Shown in pieces: positions 23,947 through 33,555 of a stretch of 64,000 nucleotides of DNA. The translations under genes were made by a program, and so were the position numbers. The stretch covers positions 372,001-436,000 of the forward strand of contig NZ_FZLO01000001.1 of assembly GCF_900197595.1 (NCBI RefSeq), in the 5' to 3' direction. The stretch's first letter is position 1. The number at the start of each line of letters is the position of its first letter. Source of the DNA: Scatolibacter rhodanostii. GTDB taxonomy: Bacteria > Bacillota > Clostridia > Oscillospirales > Acutalibacteraceae. The notes under the pieces were generated by a model. That model saw nothing but the letters and a program-made list of their open reading frames with translations. It did no database searches and was not told the origin of the DNA.

Positions 23947-24445
23947 GCAATCATTGGTAAAACGGTCTGTTCTTCGCAGTTTTAAAGATGCCTTTCGGGG
24001 GATTTGGTGCACTGTGAAGTCAGAGCGTAACATGAGAATTCACTTAACGTCAGCATCTTATGTGCTTTTTGCAGCTTTTTCATTAAAGCTGACAAGAATG
24101 GAAATAGCAGTGCTGATGATGACAATTGGTGTGGTAATTTCTGCTGAAATGCTCAATACAGCCATTGAAAAGCATTGCGATTTCAACCAAAAAAACTATT
24201 GTGGCCCTATTCGTGATGTCAAAGATATAGCGGCAGGTGCTGTATTGATGACAGCGATTACAGCGGTGTTTGTTGGTGTGATGATTTTGTGGAGAGAATC
24301 TCTGTGGGTATTTTTGTGGTCATTTGTACAATATCCAGTTAAAGGAATTTTACTTCTTGTCAGTCTTGTTATCGCATGGTTTTTTATTTTTTGGGGACCG
24401 CTTAAGATTGGCGACAAAATCAGTCAAATATTTAAGAAGAGATAG
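23939..24445 (+). CDS. dgkA: diacylglycerol/undecaprenol kinase family protein
   Basis: A small integral membrane kinase; in Gram-positives it phosphorylates undecaprenol rather than diacylglycerol, recycling the lipid carrier for wall synthesis. Seen: SFKDAFRGIWCTVKSERNMRIHL, then GVVISAEMLNTAIEKHCD, the catalytic E-x(n)-NTAIE motif. I take ATG 23939, overlapping the ybeY stop by 8 bases; translation is probably coupled since no clear Shine-Dalgarno is present. About 168 residues; the C-terminal YPVKGILLLVSLVIAWFFIFW is an additional helix beyond the usual 120-140-residue core. A terminator follows. Confidence 0.88.
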   Translation: MDKQSLVKRSVLRSFKDAFRGIWCTVKSERNMRIHLTSASYVLFAAFSLKLTRMEIAVLMMTIGVVISAEMLNTAIEKHCDFNQKNYCGPIRDVKDIAAGAVLMTAITAVFVGVMILWRESLWVFLWSFVQYPVKGILLLVSLVIAWFFIFWGPLKIGDKISQIFKKR

Positions 24446-24466
24446 TGAATACTTATAAAATGAGAA

Positions 24467-24496
24467 CAGGCGGGGAAATCTCTCCGCCTGATTTTA
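24467..24496 (+). terminator. terminator after dgkA
   Basis: A 10-bp GC-rich stem CAGGCGGGGA/TCTCCGCCTG with loop AATC, followed by ATTTTAA. The U-tract is short, so read-through into era is plausible. Confidence 0.7.
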
Positions 24497-24605
24497 AGAG
24501 ATAGACAGAAAAATTATAATAACATATGATAAAATTACCGGCGCTGCCGATTGACAGCGGTTTTGTGTCTTTTCAGGCATAAAGCCAAGAGAGGGCATAA
24601 AATTT

Positions 24606-25529
24606 ATGATAGAAAACACAAATATGGATAAAATGAAATCGGCGTTTATCGCCATTGTGGGCAAACCAAATGTAGGAAAATCCTCCATTTTGAACAGCCT
24701 GATTGGCCAGAAAATTGCTATCGTTTCGAAAAAACCACAAACAACTCGTACTCGTATTATGGGTGTTTTGACCGAAGGAGAAGACCAAATCGTCTTTATT
24801 GACACCCCGGGGCTTGTAAAACCACGTAATACGCTGGGTGATTATATGCTGAAAGCCGTTACAACTTCTGTTTCAGGGGTTGATGCTTGCTTGCTGGTTA
24901 TTGAAGCCGGAACCGATATTTCAAAAGCGGATATGGATTTGATTAAACGTTTTCAAAGCAATAAAATTCCCGTTGTGCTGGCAATTAATAAAGTAGATTT
25001 GCTCAAAGATAAAACAGCCATCATGCTGCAAATTGAAAAATATGCAGCACTATATGATTTTACGGCGTTAGTGCCTGTTTCAGCCAAAAAAGGTGACGGT
25101 CTTGACTCCTTGCTCGCAGAATTAAAGAAATTAGCTATGGAGGGTGGTCACTTTTTCCCTGATGATACACTGACCGACCAACCGGAACGAGTAATTGCTG
25201 CTGAAATTGTGCGTGAAAAAATTCTGCGTCTTTTGGACAAAGAAATTCCTCATGGAACTGCAACGGTGACAGAAAAAATGCAAGAACGTGACGGGATACT
25301 GGACATTGACATCACCATTTTTTGTGAACGTGCAACCCATAAAGGAATCATCATTGGTAAAGGTGGAGCCATGCTGAAAAGTATTGGAACCAAAGCCAGA
25401 CAAGATATGGAAAATTTCTTTGACTGCAAAGTGAATTTGCAGCTTTGGGTGAAGGTAAAAGAAGACTGGAGACAACGCCCGGGAACCTTGCAATCACTGG
25501 GATTTTCGGAAAAAGACTTTAAAATTTAA
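24606..25529 (+). CDS. era: GTPase Era
   Basis: An essential ribosome-assembly GTPase that binds the 3' end of 16S rRNA. The 307 residues show G1 GKPNVGKSS, G2 region PQTTRTRIMG, G3 DTPGLVKPRNTLG, G4 NKVD and G5 SAKKG, then the C-terminal KH domain with GIIIGKGGAMLKSIGTKARQDMENFF. AGAGGG precedes the ATG by about 11 bases; ATGs at codons 7 and 10 are possible alternative starts. Length is typical (about 300). Confidence 0.96.
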   Translation: MIENTNMDKMKSAFIAIVGKPNVGKSSILNSLIGQKIAIVSKKPQTTRTRIMGVLTEGEDQIVFIDTPGLVKPRNTLGDYMLKAVTTSVSGVDACLLVIEAGTDISKADMDLIKRFQSNKIPVVLAINKVDLLKDKTAIMLQIEKYAALYDFTALVPVSAKKGDGLDSLLAELKKLAMEGGHFFPDDTLTDQPERVIAAEIVREKILRLLDKEIPHGTATVTEKMQERDGILDIDITIFCERATHKGIIIGKGGAMLKSIGTKARQDMENFFDCKVNLQLWVKVKEDWRQRPGTLQSLGFSEKDFKI

Positions 25530-25663
25530 GAAGCATAAGCATAAAAAATGTGAAAAACCTATCGCAATCTGTCGAACAAACAATAATTTTCCATTCATAA
25601 CTATCTAAATTCGTGCAAATACTGTTTATAAGAACTTCATGTCTTTGAAAGGGGGACGTATTT

Positions 25664-25864
25664 GTGGACGAAAAAAACGCTTGGGAAAACTTTTGCAAAA
25701 CAGGTAAAGCAGAGGATTATATTAAATATTCACAGATGAAAAACCATCAGATGAGAAGTGGAATTATTCAGGAGGATCAGCATGCAAATCCAAACGCAGG
25801 GCTTGATTATCAGGGAGCAGACGGTGGGCGAGAGCGACCGTTTGGTAACGGTGTTGACGGCTGA
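25664..25864 (+). CDS. YqzL-like small protein overlapping recO
   Basis: Starts at GTG 25664 with GAAAGGGGG upstream. The first 30 residues (MDEKNAWENFCKTGKAEDYIKYSQMKN) match the pattern of YqzL, a mini-protein of unknown function encoded between era and recO in Firmicutes (W-x-x-F-x-x-T-G ... YL-like). Residues after about 35 are composition-poor and read through the first 83 bases of recO in another frame, giving 66 residues versus roughly 47 in Bacillus. The conserved part and the position support the gene; the long tail may be a translated overlap of little importance. Confidence 0.7.
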   Translation: MDEKNAWENFCKTGKAEDYIKYSQMKNHQMRSGIIQEDQHANPNAGLDYQGADGGRERPFGNGVDG

Positions 25865-26528
25865 TGAAGGCGTTTTGCGGGCATTTGCCAGACGGGCTAA
25901 AAATATAAAAGACAGTAAGAATTCAGCGACACAAATTCTATGCTATTCCCGTCTAAATCTCTACAAAGGGCGGGATAAATACATAATTAACGAAGCCATT
26001 CCCATTGAAGTCTTCTTCGATTTGCGCAAGGATATTAGTAGGCTCTCGTTGGCGCAATATTTTTGTGAAATTATTGCAGAGTTCTCTCCTGAAGGAGTGG
26101 ATTCTGCTGAATATTTGCGTTTAGCACTCAATGCGCTCCACTTTTTGTGCAAGGGCAGCAAACCAGAGTTGTTGCTAAAATCGATTATAGAAATGCGCCT
26201 TTTGACCTATGCCGGTTATATGCCTGACATTGTTGGCTGTGCTTCTTGCAATGCTTATGAATCCCCCCATATGCATTTTATGATTAATGAGGCCAATATT
26301 CTGTGTGATAATTGCTTTAAACCAGGACCTGAGCGCTCTGCTCCCATGAATCCGGCTGTGTTGAAAGCGATGCGTCATATTTTATACAGTGACACAGAGA
26401 AAATGTTTGCGTTTCAGTTGACGGAGAGCTCTCAAACAGAGCTTGCCGCCGCTTCTGAAGCTTATTTGCTAAGTATATTAGACAGAAAACCCAAAACGTT
26501 AGACTTCTATCATATGATAGCAAACTAG
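25782..26528 (+). CDS. recO: DNA repair protein RecO
   Basis: Recombination mediator that, with RecR, loads RecA on SSB-coated single-stranded DNA. From ATG 25782, with AGGAGG 7 bases before, it is 248 residues: N-terminal OB fold (MQIQTQGLIIREQTVGESDRLVTVLTADEGVLRAFARRAK), a helical middle, and a zinc finger with CASCNAYES and CDNCF. An ATG at 25758 would add eight residues lacking family support and no Shine-Dalgarno. Confidence 0.95.
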   Translation: MQIQTQGLIIREQTVGESDRLVTVLTADEGVLRAFARRAKNIKDSKNSATQILCYSRLNLYKGRDKYIINEAIPIEVFFDLRKDISRLSLAQYFCEIIAEFSPEGVDSAEYLRLALNALHFLCKGSKPELLLKSIIEMRLLTYAGYMPDIVGCASCNAYESPHMHFMINEANILCDNCFKPGPERSAPMNPAVLKAMRHILYSDTEKMFAFQLTESSQTELAAASEAYLLSILDRKPKTLDFYHMIAN

Positions 26529-26651
26529 CAGCATTTGTTTTTAGCATGAGAGTAATGTCTGCCAATGAGTAATTTGCATTTACAACGAGCAGAATGTATT
26601 TTTCTTACAGATATAAAAGAAATGTTATGATTCCTTTAGAAAGGAAGCTAT

Positions 26652-29015
26652 ATGAATAAAAATGAAAAAACACTGGAACTAGATAAAATTTTGCAAATGC
26701 TTGCCAATGAAACATCAACCACCGATGCTGCTGAATTGGCTTTAGCAGTTGAACCTACGCACGATATAAATAGTGTAAAAGATAAATTAGAAGAAACGGA
26801 TGCTGCGTATATACTTTCGGCTAAATTTGGTTCACCGTCTTTTTATGGCATGGTAAATGTGAGCAATGCACTTCGCCGTGCAGAAGCAGGTGGCAGCCTT
26901 AATATGGGCGAGCTTTTGCGAGTAGCCTCAACTATGCGTGCGCTTCGCTCTCTTAGCCAGTGGAGACAAAAGAGTGAAGGTACAAAAACGAAAATTGATG
27001 GATACTTTCAAGTTATTTATACCAATAAACAGACAGAAGATCGAATTTTCACAGCTATACTCAGTGAAGAAGAAATGTCAGATAATGCGTCCGTAACGCT
27101 AGCCTCTATTCGGCGAAAAATCAAAAATATGTCGGTGAGTGTGCGAGATAAATTAGACAAGCTGATTCGCTCACAGACACATCAGAAACATTTGCAAGAT
27201 GCGATTGTTACCATGCGGTCGGGTCGTTTTGTGGTGCCTGTTAAAGCAGAGTATAGAGCAGAAGTGCCGGGTCTTGTACATGATTCTTCATCCAGCGGTG
27301 CAACGGTGTTTGTAGAGCCGATGGCCGTGGTAGAAGCGAACAACGAAATTCGTGTTTTACAAGCTAAAGAACAAGAAGAGATGGACCGCATTTTGCAAGA
27401 ACTTTCTACAGCAGTAGGAGCAGACGCTAGTGAAGTGATTCGCAGCTACGAACACGCTTTGACACTAGATTTGATTTTTGCTAAGGCAAATCTTGCTTAT
27501 AAGATGAAAGCGGTTATGCCTAAAATCAATAACGACGGCAAGGTTCTAATTCATGAAGCTAGACACCCGCTGATTGACCCACATCAGGTAGTGCCTACCA
27601 ATATTTCTTTGGGAAACTCTTTTGACACCCTTATTATTACAGGCCCAAATACAGGTGGTAAGACGGTGGCTTTAAAGACAATAGGCCTTTTAACCTTGAT
27701 GACAATGTGTGGGTTAATGATTCCGGCAGGTGACCACAGCGAAATTGCCATTTTTGATAACATTTTGGTAGACATTGGGGACGAGCAGAGCATAGAACAA
27801 TCTCTATCCACATTTTCATCGCATATGACGAATATTATTAAAATTTTAGCGCAGGCAAACGAAAAAAGTTTGGTGTTGATGGATGAATTGGGTGCTGGTA
27901 CAGACCCAATTGAAGGAGCGGCTTTGGCGACTTCAATCATTGAAGAGCTTCGGAGAAAATCGGTGCGCCTTGCTTGTACAACACACTATGCCGAGCTGAA
28001 AGCCTATGCTTTGCAAACCGAGGGTGTGGAAAATGGTTGCTGTGAATTTGATGTAGCTACATTGCGCCCAACTTATCGTTTGCTCATTGGTGTGCCGGGT
28101 AAATCCAATGCTTTTGCTATTTCAAGACGATTGGGTATGCCGCAGATAATTGTGGAAAGAGCCAGTGAATTGGTTTCAGATGAAAGCCATAGTTTTGAAA
28201 AGGTCATTGGTCAGTTGGAAAAGAGCCGCAAAAAATTAGAAAAAGAGCTTTTTGAAAGTCGTCAGCAGAAACGAGAAATACAGCAAAAATTAGAAGAGAC
28301 CAATAAATTTCATACAGAAGCAGAGCAAAAAGCACAAAAAGAGATTGATAAGGCTCGACAAGATGCAGAGCAAATTGTTGCCATGACAAGAGCCAAAGCA
28401 GAAGGTCTGATTCATGAAATGGAAGAGCTGCGCCGCCAAAAGAACAAAGAAATATCGGCTGACCAAAAGGCGAGAATGCGTGCTGGTATCAAAGAGCTTG
28501 ATAGTGTGGCAAACCCAGTGAGGGAGAGAAAAAGTGATGGCGATTATGTGTTGCCTCGAAAACTCAAAGCGGGAGACAATGTTCTAATCTTTGATATTGA
28601 TAAAAAAGCCGTTGTACTCGAAGAGCCAAAGGGTGAAGTTGTTTTGGTGCAAGCCGGTATTATCAAAACAAGAGTGAATCTAAAGAATCTGCGGTTACTG
28701 CAAAATCAGGCGAATAAGCCGCAGAAGAATGTGCCAAAACATCGTACGGTGACAAAGGCAGTATCTGAAAAAGCAACGACAGAGCTTGATTTGCGAGGCA
28801 TGAATGTAGAAGAATCACTGATGGAAGTGGATAACATTTTAGACCACGCTGCACTCATGGGTATTGCGCTTATCACCATTATTCACGGCAAGGGAACAGG
28901 TGTGCTGCGAAATGCGGTGCAACAACATTTAAAGACCTGTTCTATTGTAAAGAGTTTTCGCCTTGGCACATATGGAGAGGGCGAAAGCGGTGTAACAATT
29001 GTTGAACTCAAATAG
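26652..29015 (+). CDS. mutS2: MutS2 (ribosome-splitting / anti-recombination ATPase)
   Basis: A MutS paralogue without the mismatch-recognition domain. It has been linked to suppression of recombination and, in Bacillus, to rescue of collided ribosomes (known of the family). The 787 residues contain the core and lever region, Walker A TGPNTGGKTVALKTIGL (about residue 330), DELGAGTDPIEGAALA, a long coiled coil (about 515-620, KKLEKELFESRQQKREIQQK and following) and a C-terminal Smr nuclease-like domain with ELDLRGMNVEESLMEVD and IIHGKGTGVLRNAV. GAAAGGAAG precedes the start. Own terminator downstream. Confidence 0.96.
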   Translation: MNKNEKTLELDKILQMLANETSTTDAAELALAVEPTHDINSVKDKLEETDAAYILSAKFGSPSFYGMVNVSNALRRAEAGGSLNMGELLRVASTMRALRSLSQWRQKSEGTKTKIDGYFQVIYTNKQTEDRIFTAILSEEEMSDNASVTLASIRRKIKNMSVSVRDKLDKLIRSQTHQKHLQDAIVTMRSGRFVVPVKAEYRAEVPGLVHDSSSSGATVFVEPMAVVEANNEIRVLQAKEQEEMDRILQELSTAVGADASEVIRSYEHALTLDLIFAKANLAYKMKAVMPKINNDGKVLIHEARHPLIDPHQVVPTNISLGNSFDTLIITGPNTGGKTVALKTIGLLTLMTMCGLMIPAGDHSEIAIFDNILVDIGDEQSIEQSLSTFSSHMTNIIKILAQANEKSLVLMDELGAGTDPIEGAALATSIIEELRRKSVRLACTTHYAELKAYALQTEGVENGCCEFDVATLRPTYRLLIGVPGKSNAFAISRRLGMPQIIVERASELVSDESHSFEKVIGQLEKSRKKLEKELFESRQQKREIQQKLEETNKFHTEAEQKAQKEIDKARQDAEQIVAMTRAKAEGLIHEMEELRRQKNKEISADQKARMRAGIKELDSVANPVRERKSDGDYVLPRKLKAGDNVLIFDIDKKAVVLEEPKGEVVLVQAGIIKTRVNLKNLRLLQNQANKPQKNVPKHRTVTKAVSEKATTELDLRGMNVEESLMEVDNILDHAALMGIALITIIHGKGTGVLRNAVQQHLKTCSIVKSFRLGTYGEGESGVTIVELK

Positions 29016-29041
29016 TTGTCATAGAAAATTTACAGTTTTAA

Positions 29042-29073
29042 AAAGGGGAATTGGTTGAATTCCCCTTTGTTTT
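29042..29073 (+). terminator. mutS2 terminator
   Basis: AAAGGGGAATT/AATTCCCCTTT, an 11-bp perfect stem with loop GGTTG, followed by GTTTTAT. Confidence 0.85.
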
Positions 29074-29116
29074 ATATTAGAATAGTGATAATAGTTAAAG
29101 AAAGAGGGAATTGAAA

Positions 29117-31009
29117 TTGGCAGTCAAGCAGTTTAAAACAGAATCAAAAAGAATTTTAGATTTGATGATTCATTCTATTTACACACACAAAGAGATATTT
29201 ATTCGAGAATTGGTTTCGAATGCCAGCGATGCGATTGACAAGCTTTATTACAAAGCTTTGAATGATGGCAGTACAGGTCTTGACCGAAACGATTTTTATA
29301 TTCAAATTGATTTAGACGCAGAAAATCGTACACTTACTATCTCTGATAATGGTATCGGCATGACAAAAGAAGATTTGGAAAATAATCTAGGCGTCATCGC
29401 TAACAGTGGTTCTTTGAAATTTAAAAATGAAAACGACAAAAAAGATGAAATTGACATTATCGGACAGTTTGGTGTAGGTTTCTATTCTGCCTTCATGGTA
29501 AGTGACACGGTTACAGTTGAATCAAAAGCATTTGGCAGCGATGAAGCTTACCGCTGGACATCTTCAGGTGCTGACGGCTATGAAGTGGAAGCTTGTGAGA
29601 AAGAAACGCACGGCACGAGTATCACGCTCTATCTGAAAGAATCTTCAGAAGACGAAAATTATGATGAGTTTTTGCAGGCTTATCGTATTTCTTCCTTAAT
29701 CAAAAAATATTCTGACTATATCCGTTACCCAATTAAAATGGAAATGCAGAAAAGCCGCTTGAAAGAGGGCACAGGCACAGAAGAAAAAGAAGCTGAATAT
29801 GAAAGCTATACTGAAGTGGAAACACTCAACAGTATGGTTCCGATTTGGAAGAAATCTAAAAGCGAAGTTAGCGAAGAAGATTATAATAATTTCTATAAAG
29901 AAAAATTCATGGATTGGCAAAATCCTCTCCATGTCATTCGCACCTCTACGGAGGGGGCTGCTACTTATGAAGCCCTGCTCTTTATTCCCGAAAAACCGGC
30001 AATGGATTATTACAGCAAGGAGTTCGAAAAAGGACTGCAACTTTATGCCAGTGGCGTCATGATTATGGAAAAATGTGCAGATTTGCTACCAGACCATTTC
30101 AGCTTTGTGAAAGGACTCGTTGATTCACAAGATTTATCACTGAACATTTCCAGAGAAATGCTGCAGCATGACCGTCAACTGAAAATTATTGCGGGACGTA
30201 TTGAAAAGAAAATTGCGTCTGACCTTAAATCAATGTTGCAAAACGATAGAGAGAAATATGACAAATTCTTTGAGAGTTTTGGCTTGCAGCTCAAATTTGG
30301 TATGTATGATCAATATGGTATGCATAAAGATGAGCTCAAAGATTTAGTTCTTTTCTATTCTTCTACAGAGAAGAAATTAGTGACGCTCGCTGAATATGTT
30401 TCGCGTATGAAAGAAGACCAGCAGTATATTTATTATGGTGCAGGCGAAAGCTATGAAAAGGTTTTGCAGCTGCCGCAAGCTGATGCTGTTTCTGAAAAAG
30501 GCTATGAGATTCTCTGCCTGAAAGACAATATCGATGAATTTGCTCTTAAAATGTTGCGCACTTACGAAGAAAAAGAATTTAAAAATATTTCATCTGCAGA
30601 CTTAGATTTGCAGTCTGATGAAGAAAAAGAGCAAGCCGAGAAATTGGCACAAGATAATGAAGGTCTCTTTAATTTCATGAGAGATTCTCTGCAAGATAAA
30701 GTAAAAGCCGTGCGGTTGTCTAAGCGTTTGAAAAAGCACCCTGTCTGCATTTCAACTGATGGTGAGATTACCACCGAAATGGAAAAAGTATTGAATGCTA
30801 TGCCAACAGGAGAAAAAATCAAAGCCGAGCGTGTTCTAGAGATTAATGCGGCACATCCTGTTTTCGAAGCATTGCAGGCTTTGTATGAAAAAGATGATGA
30901 AAAGCTCAAACTCTATACAGAGATTCTTTATAATGAGGCACTTTTGATTGAAGGTTTGCCGATTGAAGATGCAGTAGACTTTGCATCGAAAATTTGCTCT
31001 TTGATGTAA
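29117..31009 (+). CDS. htpG: molecular chaperone HtpG (Hsp90)
   Basis: Cytoplasmic Hsp90 chaperone: N-terminal GHKL ATPase domain with [30 protein letters not shown] and [15 protein letters not shown], a middle domain with [15 protein letters not shown], and a C-terminal dimerisation domain. About 630 residues, as usual. I take the TTG at 29117 ([14 protein letters not shown]), 7 bases after GAGGGA; the alternative TTG at 29111 would be only one base from the Shine-Dalgarno. No CIRCE inverted repeat was seen upstream. The CPBP gene follows after 23 bases and may be co-transcribed. Confidence 0.97.
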   Translation: MAVKQFKTESKRILDLMIHSIYTHKEIFIRELVSNASDAIDKLYYKALNDGSTGLDRNDFYIQIDLDAENRTLTISDNGIGMTKEDLENNLGVIANSGSLKFKNENDKKDEIDIIGQFGVGFYSAFMVSDTVTVESKAFGSDEAYRWTSSGADGYEVEACEKETHGTSITLYLKESSEDENYDEFLQAYRISSLIKKYSDYIRYPIKMEMQKSRLKEGTGTEEKEAEYESYTEVETLNSMVPIWKKSKSEVSEEDYNNFYKEKFMDWQNPLHVIRTSTEGAATYEALLFIPEKPAMDYYSKEFEKGLQLYASGVMIMEKCADLLPDHFSFVKGLVDSQDLSLNISREMLQHDRQLKIIAGRIEKKIASDLKSMLQNDREKYDKFFESFGLQLKFGMYDQYGMHKDELKDLVLFYSSTEKKLVTLAEYVSRMKEDQQYIYYGAGESYEKVLQLPQADAVSEKGYEILCLKDNIDEFALKMLRTYEEKEFKNISSADLDLQSDEEKEQAEKLAQDNEGLFNFMRDSLQDKVKAVRLSKRLKKHPVCISTDGEITTEMEKVLNAMPTGEKIKAERVLEINAAHPVFEALQALYEKDDEKLKLYTEILYNEALLIEGLPIEDAVDFASKICSLM

Positions 31010-31032
31010 CAAAATGCTGGAAAGGTGTTGCT

Positions 31033-32346
31033 ATGAATTATCCGAACGAAACTGATTTTGCAGGTAAAACGGATGGGAAAGATGTTGAAACTCCAAAAGA
31101 GGAACTCCCTCTTCCAGATGGGATAAAAGCCGTAGATGATAATAATGGGGCTGAAGCTGAAACAGCAAAAGCACCTACCGATGAATCTGTGCAGTCAACA
31201 GCAGAACTGCCCCGAAACCCGGGGTATGCACCGCCGTATGCTACACAACCTATGTATGGATATGCTCCTCAGGCTGTGCCGGCCATGCCATACTCTTTTT
31301 GGGACCCAATGAAAGCAAAAAGAAAACTAATGCGTTCTTCCGTAAATAGTGCAGGATTTATTTTAATAGGAACCATGATGGCCATGCTAATATTGAGTGC
31401 TATTTTTGGAGCAGTAGTCCAATTTCTTGCACAAGCCGGAAAATTTGATTTCTTTGCAAGTTATGAACAAACCCTTTATTGGTTCCAGTCTTCTTTATCG
31501 GCAGTCAGTTTTTTAATCCCCACACTCATTTTCATAAAAACATCTAAGTTTTCTTTGGGTTCAGCTTTAAAGTTTGAAAAAGGAGACTTTCTCTATAAAT
31601 TATGTTTCATTTTCTTGGGGGTGGGTGCTGCTTTCCTATCCAATATCCCAGGGCAGTTGGTGAGCAAGCTAGTAGAGTATCTTGGCTTTAGAACAGCAGA
31701 AGCTCCCGTTCCCTCCGAAATGACGGCAGACTTGTTATTGCCATACTTGCTGCAACTGGTTATTATAGCACCCTTGGTAGAAGAATTTGTATGTCGTGGG
31801 GTCATTTTATCGGCACTTGAAAAACATGGCCAGCTTTTTGCGATTACGACATCAGGTTTACTTTTCGGACTTATGCATGGTGATATTGCCTCTATGGTCG
31901 TGGCGTCTATTGCGGGGATGTTGTTTGGACTCATCTATATCAAAACGCGCAACCTTTGGGTAACAGTAGTGATTCATGCGCTCTATAATTTAACAGCCAC
32001 AATTTCTTCTTATAGTTATCTCTTCGTTGAGGAAGAAACAGCATTGCTGATTTCTAACTTGTTGACGGTGATTCCGATTTTATTGAGTGTTGTGGCATTG
32101 ATTGTTCTATTCACTGTCTATCGCAGCAAAATGTTTGATAAAAGAAAAAGTGATACTCAAAAGTTGAAAGCAGTAAGTTATCCGTCACAGCCGGGAATGC
32201 TCTATCCGTCTAATGTTGCTCCTATGTATTGGGAAGCTCCTGTGAAATTTTCTCAGATAGTAGCGACATGGTTTACGTCAGTGCCGGTATGGATATTAAT
32301 TGTCTATGTAGCGTTTAATTTTGTTGCAACCAATCTTATGCTTTAG
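31033..32346 (+). CDS. CPBP-family intramembrane metalloprotease
   Basis: A 437-residue membrane protein of the CPBP (CaaX protease / bacteriocin-processing, ABI) family. Residues 1-90 are a soluble, Pro/Ala/Glu-rich low-complexity N-terminus; then multiple helices. The catalytic motifs are present: LVEEFVCRGVIL (EExxxR), LLFGLMHGD (FxxxH) and VIHALYNLTA (HxxxN). A further pair of C-terminal helices follows. I start at ATG 31033, after GGAAAGGTG; an upstream opening at 30994 overlaps htpG. Substrate unknown; family members process peptides or confer self-immunity to bacteriocins. Confidence 0.88.
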   Translation: MNYPNETDFAGKTDGKDVETPKEELPLPDGIKAVDDNNGAEAETAKAPTDESVQSTAELPRNPGYAPPYATQPMYGYAPQAVPAMPYSFWDPMKAKRKLMRSSVNSAGFILIGTMMAMLILSAIFGAVVQFLAQAGKFDFFASYEQTLYWFQSSLSAVSFLIPTLIFIKTSKFSLGSALKFEKGDFLYKLCFIFLGVGAAFLSNIPGQLVSKLVEYLGFRTAEAPVPSEMTADLLLPYLLQLVIIAPLVEEFVCRGVILSALEKHGQLFAITTSGLLFGLMHGDIASMVVASIAGMLFGLIYIKTRNLWVTVVIHALYNLTATISSYSYLFVEEETALLISNLLTVIPILLSVVALIVLFTVYRSKMFDKRKSDTQKLKAVSYPSQPGMLYPSNVAPMYWEAPVKFSQIVATWFTSVPVWILIVYVAFNFVATNLML

Positions 32347-32360
32347 AGGAAATGTTGTTC

Positions 32361-32834
32361 ATGTCTCAGATAAAAAAATTGGAATTTATTCCTCAAAAAC
32401 AATATATGGAAAAGGCTCTTCAACTGGCAGAACAAGCCGGAAAAATGGGGGATGTTCCCGTTGGAGCAGTTATTGAAAAGAATGGTGTAATTGTTGGAAC
32501 AGGCAGAAATCGGCGGGAGGAAAAGCAAAATGCTCTTTGCCATGCCGAAATAGAAGCCATCCATGAAGCTTGCCAAAATCTAGGTTCATGGCGTCTTTCT
32601 GACTGTTGTATGTATGTGACACTGGTACCTTGTCCCATGTGTGCAGGGGCTATCTTGAACGCTCGAATTGACAGGGTGGTTTTTGGCGCAGATGATGAAA
32701 AACTTAACCACTCTGCATTAGAGGTTTGGGGCAATTCAGGTTGGCAGAGCACACAACTGTTTCGTAATTTTATGCAGGAAGAGTGCCAGACCCTTCTAAA
32801 AGAATTCTTTTCTAACCTTCGAGACACTCGATAA
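32361..32834 (+). CDS. tadA: tRNA-specific adenosine deaminase TadA
   Basis: Converts adenosine 34 to inosine in the anticodon of tRNA-Arg(ACG). The 157 residues have the zinc and catalytic motifs CHAEIEAIHEA and PCPMCAGAILNARIDRVVFGA typical of TadA rather than of cytidine or guanine deaminases. I take the ATG at 32361, 10 bases after AGAGGA; an ATG at 32352 would be one base from it. It follows the CPBP gene by 14 bases and ends at a strong terminator. Confidence 0.94.
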   Translation: MSQIKKLEFIPQKQYMEKALQLAEQAGKMGDVPVGAVIEKNGVIVGTGRNRREEKQNALCHAEIEAIHEACQNLGSWRLSDCCMYVTLVPCPMCAGAILNARIDRVVFGADDEKLNHSALEVWGNSGWQSTQLFRNFMQEECQTLLKEFFSNLRDTR

Positions 32835-32838
32835 AAAT

Positions 32839-32877
32839 AAAAAACCAGTTTTGGATAATACCAAGACTGGTTTTTTT
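32839..32877 (+). terminator. tadA terminator (bidirectional in appearance)
   Basis: A 15-bp stem, AAAAACCAGTTTTGG with CCAAGACTGGTTTTT, loop ATAATA, T-run of seven. It may also end the convergent gene at 32967. Confidence 0.9.
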
Positions 32878-32966
32878 AAATTGATATATAAAGAAAAACA
32901 AAGCTGGAAGACCAGCTCTGTTTTCGAGGTAAAATATGAAAAAGACTAAAAGCCCTTGTACGCAAA

Positions 32967-33362
32967 TTACATTCTAGATCGATTATACTCTGAATCAAAA
33001 GTATTGTTGCTAAAGGTGATTTCTTGTTTTGGACTATACCTTTGCGCATTAGATCTGAAATAGTTAGGATCTGTTTTCCTTTTTTTCCATACAAACAGAA
33101 CATAGAGAACTGGTATGATAGCCAAAAGTAAAAAGGCAAGAACAGAAGGAAGAATATTGGTTTGTTTTGTAACAACAGCACGAATTTCTTGACTTTGTTG
33201 TGTGTTTGTGTCATTCGATTCTATGTAAGAAGTGTTGGCAGAACTGGTTTCTGCTGAAGTCATCAATTGTATTGATAACCTGCTAAAACCTATTATAGCA
33301 ATGACAGTCAACGAAAGTACTAAGACAAATCTCGAAGCACTTTTTATAAATCTTTTATACAT
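32967..33362 (-). CDS. small membrane protein of unknown function (131 aa)
   Basis: Two hydrophobic segments: residues about 10-34 (ASRFVLVLSLTVIAIIGFSRL, which could be a signal anchor) and about 70-90 (LPSVLAFLLLAIIPVLYVLFVW), followed by KKRKTD, a cytoplasmic stop. Between them is a Ser/Thr/Asn-rich outer loop, and a polar tail of 40 residues follows. AAGGCGG lies upstream of the ATG. I do not recognise a family. Three GTTACA hexamers lie upstream of its -10-like TATAAT, so it may be controlled by an OmpR-type activator. Confidence 0.65.
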   Translation of the reverse strand: MYKRFIKSASRFVLVLSLTVIAIIGFSRLSIQLMTSAETSSANTSYIESNDTNTQQSQEIRAVVTKQTNILPSVLAFLLLAIIPVLYVLFVWKKRKTDPNYFRSNAQRYSPKQEITFSNNTFDSEYNRSRM

Positions 33363-33391
33363 CTCAACCGCCTTATTTCATCAAAAAGTTG

Positions 33392-33437
33392 ATTATATTC
33401 GTTACATAATTTTTATAAGTGTTACAATTTAGTTACA
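33392..33437 (-). promoter_or_regulatory. candidate activator boxes upstream of the 131-aa membrane protein
   Basis: GTTACA occurs at 33401, 33421 and 33432 (+ strand); the last two are spaced by 11 bp, one helical turn. A TATAAT (- strand, 33397-33392) without a good -35 lies next to them. Confidence 0.4.
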
Positions 33438-33555
33438 GTTTAGCATAGGTTATTCATTTTTGCAAGAGGAAATCGAAAGATTAATAAAACGTTCATATTC
33501 TACACAGATAAAGACAAAAAAAGCCCAAGATATAGTCTGCTTGATGTGAATAAGT

